A stretch of 64,000 nt of DNA from Pseudomonas kielensis (GTDB lineage Bacteria > Pseudomonadota > Gammaproteobacteria > Pseudomonadales > Pseudomonadaceae): positions 248,001 through 312,000 of the forward strand of contig NZ_JACMYG010000002.1 in the NCBI RefSeq assembly GCF_014236655.1, given 5' to 3'. Below the pieces are notes generated by a model. It ran no database searches, was not told the DNA's origin, and saw only the letters and a list, made by a program, of their open reading frames with translations. The translations under genes were made by a program, and so were the position numbers. This document shows, piece after piece, positions 9,475-18,276 of the stretch. Numbering within the stretch: position 1 is the first letter of the stretch; the number at the start of each line of letters is the position of its first letter.

Positions 9475-11462
9475 CGCTTGTCCGCGATTTCGAGCATGGC
9501 TTCACGCAGGAAGAAATCCAGCGTGTTGCCGATGGTTTCGCGCATGTGCACGGTCGGGGTCCAGTCCAGCAAGCGCTTGGCGTTCTTGATGCTTGGCTTG
9601 CGGTGCGCCACGTCCTGGTAGCCGGTGCCATAGAACGCCTTGCTCTCGACCTCGCGAAAGCCAGCGAACGGCGGGAAGTTGCCACGCAGCGGGTGTGCCT
9701 CGAACTGGCGCAGCAATTCCTCGCCCAGTTGGCGAATGCTGGCCTCGTTGTCCGGGTTGCCGATGTTGATGATCTGGCCAGTGCAGGCGCCATTGCGGTT
9801 GTCGATGATCCGCGCCAGGGCTTCGATGCCGTCGGCGATGTCGGTGAAGCAGCGTTTCTGCTCGCCGCCGTCGAACAGGCGGATCGGCGTACCTTCCACC
9901 AGGTTGAGGATCAGTTGGGTGATGGCTCGGGAGCTGCCGATCCGTGCGGAGTCCAGGCGGTCCAGGCGCGGGCCCATCCAGTTGAACGGCCGGAACAGGG
10001 TGAAATCCAGGCCTTGCTGGCCGTAGGCCCAGATCACCCGATCCAGCAACTGCTTGGACACCGAGTAGATCCAGCGCTGCTTGTTGATCGGGCCGACGAC
10101 CAGATTGGAGGTGTCTTCGTCGAAGTTCTCGTCCTGGCACATGCCATAGACTTCCGACGTCGACGGGAAGATCACGCGCTTGTTGTACTTGACGCAGTAG
10201 CGAACCAGTTTGAGGTTCTCTTCGAAGTCCAGTTCAAACACGCGAAGTGGGTTGCGGGTGTATTCGATGGGCGTGGCGATGGCCACCAGCGGCAGGACCA
10301 CATCGCATTTCTTGATGTGGTACTCGATCCACTCGGAGTGAATGCTGATATCGCCTTCGACGTAGTGGAAATTGGGGAGGCTGCGCAAGCGCTCGATGGC
10401 GTCGGAGCCAATGTCCAGGCCGTAGACTTCGTACTGGTCGTCGCGCAGCAGGCGCTCGGACAGGTGATTGCCGATGAACCCGTTGACGCCCAGGATCAGC
10501 ACCCGGGTGCGCCGTGGGCTGCGCCCGGATTCGGCGCCGCGCAACACGGAGCCCTCGACCAGGCCCAGTTCGTCTGCCAGTTGCGGGCCACTGAGGAACA
10601 GACCGTTGTCGTTGCGTTGGCCAAAGGTGATCACCAGCGAGTCTTCGCCGCAGGCAATGCGCAACGGGTCGACACTGATCACGCGTCCGGGTGCCAGGCC
10701 CGCATTGCCCTTGGCCACCTCGGCACTCCAGACAATCAATTTGTGCTCGCCTACGGCGCAGAAGGCGCCAGGGTAGGGCTGGGTGACGGCGCGCACCAGG
10801 TTGAACAGTTGCTCGGCCGGTTGTTGCCACAGCAGTTTGCCGTCCGCCGCGGTGCGGCGCCCGAACACGGAGGCGCGGGATTCGTCCTGGGCGGTTTCGC
10901 GGGTTTTGCCCTGGAGCATCAGGGGCAAGGTGTCGCGCAGCAGAGTGGCGGCGGCTTCGCGCAGCTTGCCGTGCAGGCTCAGCGCGGTGTCGTTGCGTTC
11001 AATGGCGACCGCTTGCTGGGCGACGATGGCCCCGGCGTCGGCGCGCTTGACCATGCGGTGCAGGGTGACACCGGTCTGGGTTTCACCGTTGACCAGCACC
11101 CAGTTTGCCGGTGCGCGGCCACGGTAAGCCGGCAGCAACGAACCATGCAGGTTGAACGCACCCTGGCGGGCGGTTGCCAGCAGCGGCTCGCTCAACAGGT
11201 TGCGGTAATAGAAGGAGAACAGGTAGTCAGGGTTGAGCTTGGCGATGCGCTCGATCCACAACGGATGGTTGACGTCCTCCGGCGCATGCACGGTGATGCC
11301 CTTGCGTGCGCAGAGTTGCGCGACCGAACCATAGAAAGTGTTTTCCTTGGGATCGTCGGCATGGGTGAACACCGCGCTTATCCGGACGCCCGCTTCGAGC
11401 AGGGCTTCGATGCCGGCGCAACCAATGTCGTGGTAGGCAAAAACAACAGCGTTTGAACTCAT
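9471..11462 (-). CDS. arnA: Bifunctional UDP-glucuronate decarboxylase / UDP-L-Ara4N formyltransferase ArnA
   Basis: 663 residues, full length. The N-terminal formyltransferase domain (about 1-300) has the catalytic set N104, H106 (FNLHGSLLP) and D142. The C-terminal decarboxylase (about 315-660) has a Rossmann motif [15 protein letters not shown] with the Ser-Glu pair, and YSVSK. It makes UDP-Ara4-ketone, then formylates UDP-L-Ara4N. The step between the two reactions is ArnB, which is only a stub here. Overlaps arnC and arnD by ATGA. Confidence 0.96.
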   Translation of the reverse strand: MSSNAVVFAYHDIGCAGIEALLEAGVRISAVFTHADDPKENTFYGSVAQLCARKGITVHAPEDVNHPLWIERIAKLNPDYLFSFYYRNLLSEPLLATARQGAFNLHGSLLPAYRGRAPANWVLVNGETQTGVTLHRMVKRADAGAIVAQQAVAIERNDTALSLHGKLREAAATLLRDTLPLMLQGKTRETAQDESRASVFGRRTAADGKLLWQQPAEQLFNLVRAVTQPYPGAFCAVGEHKLIVWSAEVAKGNAGLAPGRVISVDPLRIACGEDSLVITFGQRNDNGLFLSGPQLADELGLVEGSVLRGAESGRSPRRTRVLILGVNGFIGNHLSERLLRDDQYEVYGLDIGSDAIERLRSLPNFHYVEGDISIHSEWIEYHIKKCDVVLPLVAIATPIEYTRNPLRVFELDFEENLKLVRYCVKYNKRVIFPSTSEVYGMCQDENFDEDTSNLVVGPINKQRWIYSVSKQLLDRVIWAYGQQGLDFTLFRPFNWMGPRLDRLDSARIGSSRAITQLILNLVEGTPIRLFDGGEQKRCFTDIADGIEALARIIDNRNGACTGQIINIGNPDNEASIRQLGEELLRQFEAHPLRGNFPPFAGFREVESKAFYGTGYQDVAHRKPSIKNAKRLLDWTPTVHMRETIGNTLDFFLREAMLEIADKR

Positions 11463-12478
11463 GGCGAAACCTGATCAGTTGAAGTGGAAGTCAAACCGTC
11501 GACAGTGACAACGGGAGCCGGCGTGGCGGCTTGGTTGCGCAAAACTTTCTCGATGAAGAACCGTGGCCGGGCCCTGACATCACCGTACATCCGTCCCAGG
11601 TACTCGCCCAACAGGCCCATGCCGATGAACTGGCCACCGGTGAACACGAACAGGATGGCGAACAACACGAACATGCCGTCACCGGCCCAGTCGGCACCAA
11701 AGGCCAGGCGCAAGACAATCAGGGTGAGGGCGAAGAGCATGCCCAGCGCCGCCATGCTGAAACCGATGATGCTCAGCAGGCGCAGCGGGGTGGTGGTCAT
11801 GCAGGTGATCAGATCGAACATCAGGTTGATCAGGCGCATGGTGCTGTACTTGGACTCGCCGTGCTCGCGCTCGGCGTGCTGCACCAGGATCTCGGTGGTG
11901 TGGCGCGCAAAGCTGTTGGCCAGGATCGGAATGAAGGTGCTGCGTTCGCGGCAGGCCAGCATCGCGTTGACCACGGTGCGCCGATAGGCCCGCAGCATGC
12001 AGCCGTAGTCACTCATGGCGACCCCGGTGGAGCGCTTGACCGCAAGGTTGATCAACTTCGAGGGATAGCGGCGCAAGGCCGAGTCCTGGCGATTGTTGCG
12101 CACGGTGGCCACCACGTCGTACCCCAGTTCGGCCTGGGCCACCAGGCGAGGAATTTCCTCGGGCGGGTTCTGCAGGTCGGCGTCGAGGGTAATCACCAGA
12201 TCGCCCTTGCACTGTTCGAAGCCGGCCATGATCGCCGCGTGCTGCCCATAGTTGCGGTTGAGGATCACCGCCACCACGTTGCTGCCGTCGCGGGCGGCGG
12301 CCTCTTCGAGCAGTTGTGCGGAGCTGTCGCGGCTGCCGTCGTCGACCAGGACTATTTCATAGTCCTGCTTGAGTTGGCGGCAGGCCGCTTCGGTGCGGCG
12401 CAACAACTCGGGCAGGCTGTCTTCTTCGTTGTAGACCGGGATAACGATCGACACGCAATGGATTGGATAAGGCTTCAA
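11459..12478 (-). CDS. arnC: Undecaprenyl-phosphate 4-deoxy-4-formamido-L-arabinose transferase ArnC
   Basis: 339 residues. A GT2 domain ([34 protein letters not shown]) is followed by two C-terminal membrane helices (about 235-292). It attaches Ara4FN to undecaprenyl phosphate. The start codon is TTG at 12478 (TTG AAG CCT). It overlaps the TGA of the arnB remnant (12475-12477), so ArnC was probably made by coupling to arnB translation. With arnB lost, translation of this TTG may be weak. The protein itself looks intact. Confidence 0.94.
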   Translation of the reverse strand: MKPYPIHCVSIVIPVYNEEDSLPELLRRTEAACRQLKQDYEIVLVDDGSRDSSAQLLEEAAARDGSNVVAVILNRNYGQHAAIMAGFEQCKGDLVITLDADLQNPPEEIPRLVAQAELGYDVVATVRNNRQDSALRRYPSKLINLAVKRSTGVAMSDYGCMLRAYRRTVVNAMLACRERSTFIPILANSFARHTTEILVQHAEREHGESKYSTMRLINLMFDLITCMTTTPLRLLSIIGFSMAALGMLFALTLIVLRLAFGADWAGDGMFVLFAILFVFTGGQFIGMGLLGEYLGRMYGDVRARPRFFIEKVLRNQAATPAPVVTVDGLTSTSTDQVSP

Positions 12479-12582
12479 AGGCTTGGGTCCAGGGTCTGTG
12501 CAATGGCGCCCACTACGGGTTTGACGTCATTGGGAGTCATGTCAGGGAACAATGGGATCGAACACCGAGGTGTCGAGTTCCG
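12475..12582 (-). pseudogene. arnB: arnB C-terminal remnant (UDP-4-amino-4-deoxy-L-arabinose aminotransferase)
   Basis: Translated in the frame ending at TGA 12475-12477, this reads [20 protein letters not shown] and then a tail ending LDPSL. It closely resembles the conserved end of ArnB as I recall it (NS..ICSLPLFPDMT). The frame opens only back to a stop at about 12646, has no credible start, and the remaining roughly 340 residues of the aminotransferase are missing. The PLP-lysine region is therefore gone. The stub sits exactly where arnB belongs, directly before arnC. The next gene upstream is a tyrosine recombinase on the other strand. Confidence 0.88.
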
Positions 12583-12920
12583 TGGAAAGCTCGGCTTAAA
12601 TGAATAAATTGTCACAGAGTAACTCAAGAAAAATATTCCATATCAAACGGTTAGCCGGTAATGGTGAAAAACCCCATGAATTGACTTTTCTCCCAGGGAC
12701 CGGCAGCTTGGCTCAGGCAGAACCTGATTCGGAAGCGCTGAGAGTAAGCGCGGAAATGTAAAAGTGACATGAAAAATCGGTGTCCGGATCGTTTAACTTA
12801 GACGCTTACAGCAATTGTTCAGGGGGCTGCCAGGGATGCAGCTTTTATCAGAAACTTCCTACAGGTTTAGCCTGTCTGACCCCTCTTTGTTGAGCAATTT
12901 TCATTAAAGGTCCTTTCAGT
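12583..12920. other. Gap between arnB stub and recombinase; no gene
   Basis: This 338-bp stretch is AT-richer than the flanking genes. I looked for the ArnB N-terminus (FSRP...GDEEI-like) on the minus strand and found none, so the rest of arnB is absent, not merely frameshifted. The region must contain whatever promoter now drives arnC-ugd and the recombinase promoter. I could not identify a convincing PmrA or PhoP box. Confidence 0.6.
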
Positions 12921-13865
12921 TTGTTCGATTTACCCGATACCCCACCGACACCCGACGTGCAACGCCCCAATCCACTGACGCTGTATCTGGCGCGCCTGGC
13001 ACCCTCCAGCCAGTTGACCTTGCGTTATGTCTTGCAGGACGCGGCCGACCGCCTGGGTTTTGATGAATTGAACATGGAAGACATCCCCTGGCACCAGTTG
13101 CAGCCCGAGGATGTGATCGCGCTGGTGGCGGCGTTGCGCAGCGATGGCTACGCGCCCAACACCTCGTCCCTGTACGTCAACGCGGTACGGGGGGTGATGA
13201 ACGAAGCCTGGCGCATGAGCCTGATCAGCCATGAGCACCTGCTGAAAATGCGCTCGGTCAAAGGCATCGCCGGCACGCGCCTGTCCCAGGGGCGCAACCT
13301 CAAGCGCACCCTGATCCACGACCTGATGGCGGTGTGCGCCGCCGACCCTCGGCCCCAGGGCCTGCGCGATGCGGCGATCATTGCGATCCTGTACGGCTCG
13401 GGCATGCGCAAGTCGGAGTCGGTCAACCTCGACCTGGCGCAGGTCGACTTCACCGAACGCAGCCTGCAGGTCACGGGCAAGGGTAACAAGCAGTTGATCA
13501 AGTACGCGCCGAGCTGGGCCTTTGCCAAGCTCGAGGCCTGGCTGGAACTGCGGCGTTCGTTTCTCGAAGAGGGGCAGGCGGACGATGGCTTCCTGTTCAA
13601 CCGCATTCGCCGTGGCAGCCACATCACCCGCGAGCGGATAACCAAGCACGCGATCTACTACATTGCCCGGCAACGCGGAACTCAGGTAGGCGTGAAGATC
13701 ATGCCCCATGACTTCCGCCGCTCATTCATCACCCGGGTGATCGAGGAACACGACCTGTCGATCGCGCAGAAACTGGCGCACCACAGCAACATCCAGACCA
13801 CTGCCAATTACGATGTGCGCGACGACAATGAGCGGCGGCGCGCGGTAGATCGCTTCGATCTGTAA
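12921..13865 (+). CDS. Tyrosine recombinase/integrase
   Basis: 314 residues with an N-terminal SAM-like core-binding domain (about 15-115) and a C-terminal catalytic domain. All active-site residues can be placed: R163 (GSGMRKSE), K188 (TGKGNK), H263 and R266 (HDFRRS), H288 (LAHHSN) and the nucleophile Y297 (TANYD). It is therefore probably active. The start is TTG at 12921. It resembles XerC/D-like chromosomal or integron-type recombinases more than long phage integrases. It lies beside the truncated arnB and between it and the Ais-like gene. No att sites or cargo were recognised. Confidence 0.93.
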   Translation: MFDLPDTPPTPDVQRPNPLTLYLARLAPSSQLTLRYVLQDAADRLGFDELNMEDIPWHQLQPEDVIALVAALRSDGYAPNTSSLYVNAVRGVMNEAWRMSLISHEHLLKMRSVKGIAGTRLSQGRNLKRTLIHDLMAVCAADPRPQGLRDAAIIAILYGSGMRKSESVNLDLAQVDFTERSLQVTGKGNKQLIKYAPSWAFAKLEAWLELRRSFLEEGQADDGFLFNRIRRGSHITRERITKHAIYYIARQRGTQVGVKIMPHDFRRSFITRVIEEHDLSIAQKLAHHSNIQTTANYDVRDDNERRRAVDRFDL

Positions 13866-13984
13866 TTAAATCCTTATCAAACAATACGATATCGACGATT
13901 TATAAAGTAATTTAGAGGATTTGGCAGGGGTGGATAATCTTGACTGCCTGGGCGCCACTCACCCCAAGCGCGGGACACCCTGTG

Positions 13985-14659
13985 CTATTGCTCTGCAACT
14001 TGATTGTTCAGCACGTCCGGCCAATCAGCATCATTCACCGTGCCGAGTATGTGCAACTTCCCATCTGGACCCGCTGCCGCAAACAACGCGCTGGTGTACT
14101 CGGCTTTGCTGGCATGCTTGAAGCCGTTCTGTGCTTCGAAATCGCTGATGCAGCCACTGTGGGTCACCAGCACCAGATTGCGCTGCGCCGTCTTGTGCGC
14201 CAGCACCTCGGCGCCCATGGTCTCGCCGCAGGCTGCCAGCCATTCCTGCTGGGGAATCTCCTGGGCTGAGAGGTAGTGCGCGGTTTGCACCGTGCGGGTG
14301 GCCGGGCTGGTGAGCAGGTCGGTGTGGGCCAGCCCCAGGGCGTCCAAGGCCTGGCCTACATGCCGGGCCGCGTCCCGGCCGACTTCGGTGATGCCGTCGG
14401 CAGGGCCCAGGCAGGGGTTGCTCGACTGGTCACAGCGTTCGGCATGGCGCACCAGCACCACGATTTCCCCGGCCTGCCAGCGTTGCAGCATACCGGCCTT
14501 TTGCACCTGGTCGCCTTGCGCCAGGAGCATCGGCGAGACTGGCCAGGCGACGAAACCCATGACCAAGGCCGCCACCAACAGGGCCAGGGTGACGAGGGCC
14601 ACCTTGCGTAGGGGGTGTTGAGCGGAACGTGCACCGGATGACTTCGGTGTTCGGGACAT
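13985..14659 (-). CDS. Histidine phosphatase family protein, Ais/PmrG-like
   Basis: 224 residues from ATG 14659. A membrane anchor at about 20-45 is followed by a histidine-phosphatase domain with VLVRHAERCD (H72) and a second histidine in THSG. RHAERCD followed by SSNPCL is characteristic of Ais/PmrG (lipopolysaccharide core heptose(II)-phosphate phosphatase), as I recall. In enterics ais lies next to arnB under PmrA control, and here it is one gene away from the arn operon. A role in LPS phosphate trimming is therefore plausible but inferred. An open extension to 14740 lacks support. Confidence 0.82.
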   Translation of the reverse strand: MSRTPKSSGARSAQHPLRKVALVTLALLVAALVMGFVAWPVSPMLLAQGDQVQKAGMLQRWQAGEIVVLVRHAERCDQSSNPCLGPADGITEVGRDAARHVGQALDALGLAHTDLLTSPATRTVQTAHYLSAQEIPQQEWLAACGETMGAEVLAHKTAQRNLVLVTHSGCISDFEAQNGFKHASKAEYTSALFAAAGPDGKLHILGTVNDADWPDVLNNQVAEQ

Positions 14660-14975
14660 AACCACAGTGTTCACCTGTAGACCATCAATCCAATACTGAA
14701 ATGATCCTGACAAGGCGCGTGCAAGGCGCTCGCAGGACAAATGATGTCGGGCACTCTAGGCGTCGGCAGGTGGCAGGGGAGTGAAACCAATGTGAAAAAT
14801 TCGCTTCGGCCCAGTAGCGAGTATTAGCGGATCCAAATCATTGCCGCTAAGTGGCCGGACAATCGTTACGCCTGACCGTCGGTCGCTACCGTCCCCGGGC
14901 CTGTCGATCATTGGCCGGGCCAGTCGACTAGTGCATGAGCCGTTCCATCAGCCAATGTGCAACAGGAGTCTGAGC
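14660..14975. promoter_or_regulatory. Divergent promoter region, Ais-like gene / DUF1428 gene
   Basis: A 316-bp gap between divergently oriented genes. I see no gene, strong palindrome or terminator. The ribosome site AACAGGAGTC ahead of 14976 marks the right-hand start. Confidence 0.4.
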
Positions 14976-15329
14976 ATGTCCTATGTCGATGGTTTTCTAG
15001 CCGCTGTACCCACCGCCAAGCGCGAGGCGTTCCGCCACCATGCCGAAACCATGGCGCAGATCTTCAAGGAGTTTGGCGCACTGAACGTGAGTGAGTGCTG
15101 GGGCGACGATGTGCCCGAGGGCAAGCTGACGTCGTTTCCCTTGGCGGTGAAACTGCAGGAGGGCGAAACCGTGGTGTTTTCCTGGATCCTGTGGCCCGAC
15201 CGACCAACCCGCGACGCCGGCATGGCCAGCTTCATGGCCGACCCGCGCGTGCATGAGCAAGGCAACCAGATGCCGTTCGATGGCCAACGCATGGTGTTCG
15301 GCGGTTTCCAGCGGATTGTCGACGTCTAG
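14976..15329 (+). CDS. DUF1428 domain-containing protein
   Basis: 117 residues from ATG 14976, preceded by GGAG. The sequence (SYVDGFLAAVPTAKREAF near the start, WPDRPTRDAGMASFMADPR, MPFDGQRMVFGGF at the end) is the complete DUF1428 pattern, a small ferredoxin-like (dimeric alpha/beta-barrel) fold of unknown activity. It is probably cytosolic. The downstream neighbour is on the opposite strand and gives no functional clue. Confidence 0.9.
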   Translation: MSYVDGFLAAVPTAKREAFRHHAETMAQIFKEFGALNVSECWGDDVPEGKLTSFPLAVKLQEGETVVFSWILWPDRPTRDAGMASFMADPRVHEQGNQMPFDGQRMVFGGFQRIVDV

Positions 15330-15336
15330 CGCGTGT

Positions 15337-15528
15337 TCATTCGTGAGGCGTGATCCGGCAACTCTTACGGTTACGGATCTCGTCCTGCGAAGGCCGTTGC
15401 TTGACGAATTCAAACCGTGGTTCGCCTTCGTTGTAAGTCACCAGCCAGCCCCATTCCAGCTCTGACTCGTCCTGCCCTTGCCGGGGGGGCTTCGCCCACC
15501 AGGGTTCTTTACTGACTATCTGGCGCAT
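15337..15528 (-). CDS. Small conserved-looking hypothetical protein
   Basis: 63 residues, Trp-rich and charged (EPWWAKPPRQGQDESELEWG, then WLVTYNEGEPRFEF), ending RKSC plus a short tail. It has no signal peptide or membrane segment. It lies convergent to the DUF1428 gene and 13 bp upstream of the lysozyme-inhibitor-like gene on the same strand, although that gene has its own start region. I recall similar small proteins in pseudomonads but cannot name a function. It could be spurious. Confidence 0.5.
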   Translation of the reverse strand: MRQIVSKEPWWAKPPRQGQDESELEWGWLVTYNEGEPRFEFVKQRPSQDEIRNRKSCRITPHE

Positions 15529-15541
15529 GACGCCCTCCCGC

Positions 15542-16192
15542 TTATCCAGTGGGTTCGAGGGTGCACCTCAAGGGTGCGCTGGCCGGGCGCTGCAGCAGCG
15601 CCTGGTTGCCGTTCTGGGAAAAACTGTAATAGCCGCGAGCGTCCTTGCCGCTGTAGCGCTCCCCCGAGTCACTCGGCACCTGGGTGAGGGTGATCGAGGT
15701 CGTGGCCCAGCGCAGATAGAGCACATCCGGGCCAGCCCTGAAGTAGGTGGCGGCCACCAGCGCGTCCAGCCCGTCGCAATGAAACGCCAGCGGTCCGTCG
15801 GTCAGCCGGCTGGGGTCCTTGGTCCTGACGATGGCGGAGCCCTGGCGCAACTGATGGGCCCGTTCGGCATAGGCCTGGCGGATGCAGGTCTTGGGCTCGG
15901 CGGTGGAGGCGCACTGATTGCGGGCCAGGGTCCAGAAGCGCTGGTCGGTCATGACCTTGTCCGGGCGCGGCACCGAGCGCTCATCGGTGAGGGCCAGGCG
16001 ATACAGGCGGTACAGTTCGAGGTCCATACGTGCCAGCTGCGGATCGCGGCAGATCAGCTTTTCCACCACCAGGCTGGCCTGGGCACACTCGAAGCTGGTG
16101 TTGTACAGGGCGCCCGCCCAGGCCAGCTCGCTGTGCACCGCGCAGGCGCCGGTGGCGAGGAGGGTGGTGCACAGGGTCGTGAGCGTTTTCAT
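15542..16192 (-). CDS. Periplasmic LprI/MliC-type lysozyme-inhibitor-like protein
   Basis: 216 residues from ATG 16192. A signal peptide (about 1-26, cleavage near ELAWA-GAL) is followed by an LprI-like region (about 30-115: FECAQASLVVEKLICRDPQLA, paired cysteines). The C-terminal domain (about 130-216: FHCDGLDALVAATYF, YSGKDARGYYSF, final LRCTLEP) resembles MliC/PliC. MliC domains bind c-type lysozyme active sites. The two-domain layout suggests protection of peptidoglycan in the periplasm. No canonical lipobox is visible. The frame stays open upstream to 17455, but that is antisense to the next gene. Confidence 0.75.
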   Translation of the reverse strand: MKTLTTLCTTLLATGACAVHSELAWAGALYNTSFECAQASLVVEKLICRDPQLARMDLELYRLYRLALTDERSVPRPDKVMTDQRFWTLARNQCASTAEPKTCIRQAYAERAHQLRQGSAIVRTKDPSRLTDGPLAFHCDGLDALVAATYFRAGPDVLYLRWATTSITLTQVPSDSGERYSGKDARGYYSFSQNGNQALLQRPASAPLRCTLEPTG

Positions 16193-16354
16193 GCTGGCTT
16201 CACTCAGATCATCAGCGACTGCCCGGGCAACGGTGAGCACCATGATCCGCGTTATGGGTCTTTCAGTGTAAGTCAGTGGGAAAAACTTGCCACAGGCCTC
16301 GCCTACCGCAGGGCCAGTGGCCGCTGAGATAGACTGCAGGGCCAGAGAGCATGC

Positions 16355-17590
16355 GTGGGAGCGGTTGACATGGATTCGCTGATCACCGCCGCCGCCCGGG
16401 CACTGGCGGTCGGCGACCCGTTGGGGGCACTCAAGCACGTCGCCTTGCGCGACGACCCGCCGGCGCTCGCCCTGCGCGGGATTGCCATGGCGCAGTTGGG
16501 CGACTTTGCGCGGGCCAAGGCTCTGCTGCGCCGGGCCAGCCATGACTTCGACCCCAAAGAGCGGGTGGCGCGGGCGCGTTGCGTGGTGGCCGAGGCGGAA
16601 ATTGCCTTTGCCGCGCGGGACCTCGGCTGGCCACAACCGGCCCTGGAGGCCGCGCGCGAGTGCCTGCAACGGCACGGCGACCGGATCAATGCGGCCCATG
16701 CCCGCTACCTGCAGATCCGGCGGCTGTTGCTGATTGGCCAACTCGACGCGGCCGAGGGTCAACTCGCCACACTGCAGCCAGGCTCGCTGCCAGCGGGATT
16801 GCGCACGATCCATGGGCTGATTGTCGCGGGTCTGGCGATCAGGCGCCTGGATGCCCCGGCGGCCCGGTTGGCCTTGGCCGACGCCGAGCAGGCTGCGCGG
16901 TTGGCCGCAATCCCGGCGCTCAGTGCCGAACTGGCAAGCGCCCGGCAGGTACTCCAAGCCCCGGCCGCGCGATTGCTTGGCCAGGGCGCAGAGCGACTGC
17001 TGGACCTGGAGGCCGTCCAGGCGCTGCTGGGGTCCGGGGCGCTGGTGCTGGACGCGCGGTGTTATCGGGTCCAGCAGTATGCCACGCAGATTTCCCTGGC
17101 GGGCCGCCCGGTGCTGATGGCGCTGCTCAGCCTTCTCGGCGAAGCCTGGCCGCAGGCGGTGCCCAGGGCTACGCTGATCGCTCGGGTGTTCCGCCTGACA
17201 CTGTGCGACGACTCCCTGCGGGCCCGTCTGCGGGTGGAAATCGGCCGCTTGCGCGCGGTGTTGCGGCCCCTGGCCCAGGTCACCGCAACCCAGGGCGGAT
17301 ATGCCCTGGTGCTGCCTGCACCGGGCACGCTGGCAGTCCTGGCCTGGCCTGTCGAAGCTCCCCACAGCGAGGTGCTGGCGCTGTTGATGGACGGTGAGTC
17401 TTGGTCCAGTTCGGCCCTGGCGTTGGCGTTGGGCATCAGTCAGCGCAGTGTGCAACGGGCCCTCGAGGCGCTGGCGGCAGAGGGCAAGGCACAGGTGTTC
17501 GGCCGAGGCCGGGCGGCGCGCTGGACCCGCCCACCGATTCCGGGATTCGCGACCACTTTGTTACTCCCGCTGCCCTGGTCCGGTGATTAG
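16355..17590 (+). CDS. Transcriptional regulator with helical-repeat N-terminus and winged-helix C-terminus
   Basis: 411 residues (GTG at 16355; the ATG at 16370 is equally plausible). The first about 200 residues are Ala/Leu-rich helical repeats like TPRs (ALALRGIAMAQLGDFARAKALL). The middle (about 235-330) looks like a winged-helix DNA-binding domain with a wing ending TQGGYALVLP. A second small HTH (SSSALALALGISQRSVQRAL) lies at about 350-375. The combination is unusual. It lies 34 bp before a beta-propeller gene on the same strand and may control it. No ligand is predictable. Confidence 0.65.
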   Translation: MGAVDMDSLITAAARALAVGDPLGALKHVALRDDPPALALRGIAMAQLGDFARAKALLRRASHDFDPKERVARARCVVAEAEIAFAARDLGWPQPALEAARECLQRHGDRINAAHARYLQIRRLLLIGQLDAAEGQLATLQPGSLPAGLRTIHGLIVAGLAIRRLDAPAARLALADAEQAARLAAIPALSAELASARQVLQAPAARLLGQGAERLLDLEAVQALLGSGALVLDARCYRVQQYATQISLAGRPVLMALLSLLGEAWPQAVPRATLIARVFRLTLCDDSLRARLRVEIGRLRAVLRPLAQVTATQGGYALVLPAPGTLAVLAWPVEAPHSEVLALLMDGESWSSSALALALGISQRSVQRALEALAAEGKAQVFGRGRAARWTRPPIPGFATTLLLPLPWSGD

Positions 17591-17624
17591 GCTGCAGGTT
17601 CCCAACCCATACGAGGATGTCGCG

Positions 17625-18251
17625 ATGAAACAGTCAGCCGCAAACATAGTGCGCGAGTACGGGCCCTTTCCCGGGGTCGACAGTGTGCACGGCGTCACCT
17701 GGGACGGTGAGCGCGTGTGGTTCGCCAACAACCTGGGCCTGATCGCCCTCGACCCGGACAGTGGCGAGACGCTGAATACTTTCGCCATGGCCGCGGATGC
17801 CGGCACCGCTTTCGACGGCCAGCACCTGTATCAGATTGCCGGGAATCAGATCCACAAGATCGACCCTGCCAGCGGACGGGTGCTGGGCAGCATCCCGGCC
17901 CCCGGAGGCAGTGATTCGGGGTTGACCTGGGCTGAAGGGTCGCTGTGGGTCGGCGAGTACCAGGACCGGCAGATTCACCAGATCGACCCGGCCTCGGGGA
18001 AAATCCTGCGGACCCTGCAATCCAACCGTTTTGTCACGGGCGTGACCTGGGTCGACGGCGAATTCTGGCACGGCACCTGGGAAGGTGAAGAGAGTGAGCT
18101 GCGGCGGATCGACCCGCAGAGCGGCGAAGTCCTGGAGACCCTCGACATGCCCGCTGGGGTCGGCGTCTCGGGCCTGGAGTCCGATGGCGCCGAGCAGTTC
18201 TTCTGCGGCGGAGGCAACAGCGGCCGCGTGCGGGTGGTGCGCCGGCGCTGA
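17625..18251 (+). CDS. Beta-propeller (Vgb/glutamine-cyclotransferase-like) protein
   Basis: 208 residues from ATG 17625. It is made of about four to five repeats of the form VTWDGERVWFANN..L..LDPDSGE, each carrying a W-aromatic strand and an IDP.SG turn. This pattern occurs in virginiamycin-B-lyase-like, YncE-like and glutaminyl-cyclase-like propellers. There is no signal peptide, so it is probably cytosolic. At about 200 residues it is short for a closed six- or seven-blade propeller. It is likely co-transcribed with the preceding regulator. Function is unknown. Confidence 0.7.
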   Translation: MKQSAANIVREYGPFPGVDSVHGVTWDGERVWFANNLGLIALDPDSGETLNTFAMAADAGTAFDGQHLYQIAGNQIHKIDPASGRVLGSIPAPGGSDSGLTWAEGSLWVGEYQDRQIHQIDPASGKILRTLQSNRFVTGVTWVDGEFWHGTWEGEESELRRIDPQSGEVLETLDMPAGVGVSGLESDGAEQFFCGGGNSGRVRVVRRR

Positions 18252-18276
18252 GACGCTTGCATTCACTGGGCCCGGC

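Noticed and set aside
9546..11456. Plus-strand open frame of 636 codons opposite arnA
   Set aside because: Antisense shadow of a full-length ArnA with intact catalytic residues; no domain or ribosome site.
12583..12920. PmrA/PhoP-type box for the arn operon
   Set aside because: Only weak GTTTA/CTTA-like strings around 12790-12810 were seen; spacing and symmetry do not fit a known box.
16193..17455. Minus-strand upstream extension giving a 637-residue version of the lysozyme-inhibitor-like protein
   Set aside because: The extension is antisense to the regulator gene, and a normal signal peptide begins at the ATG at 16192.
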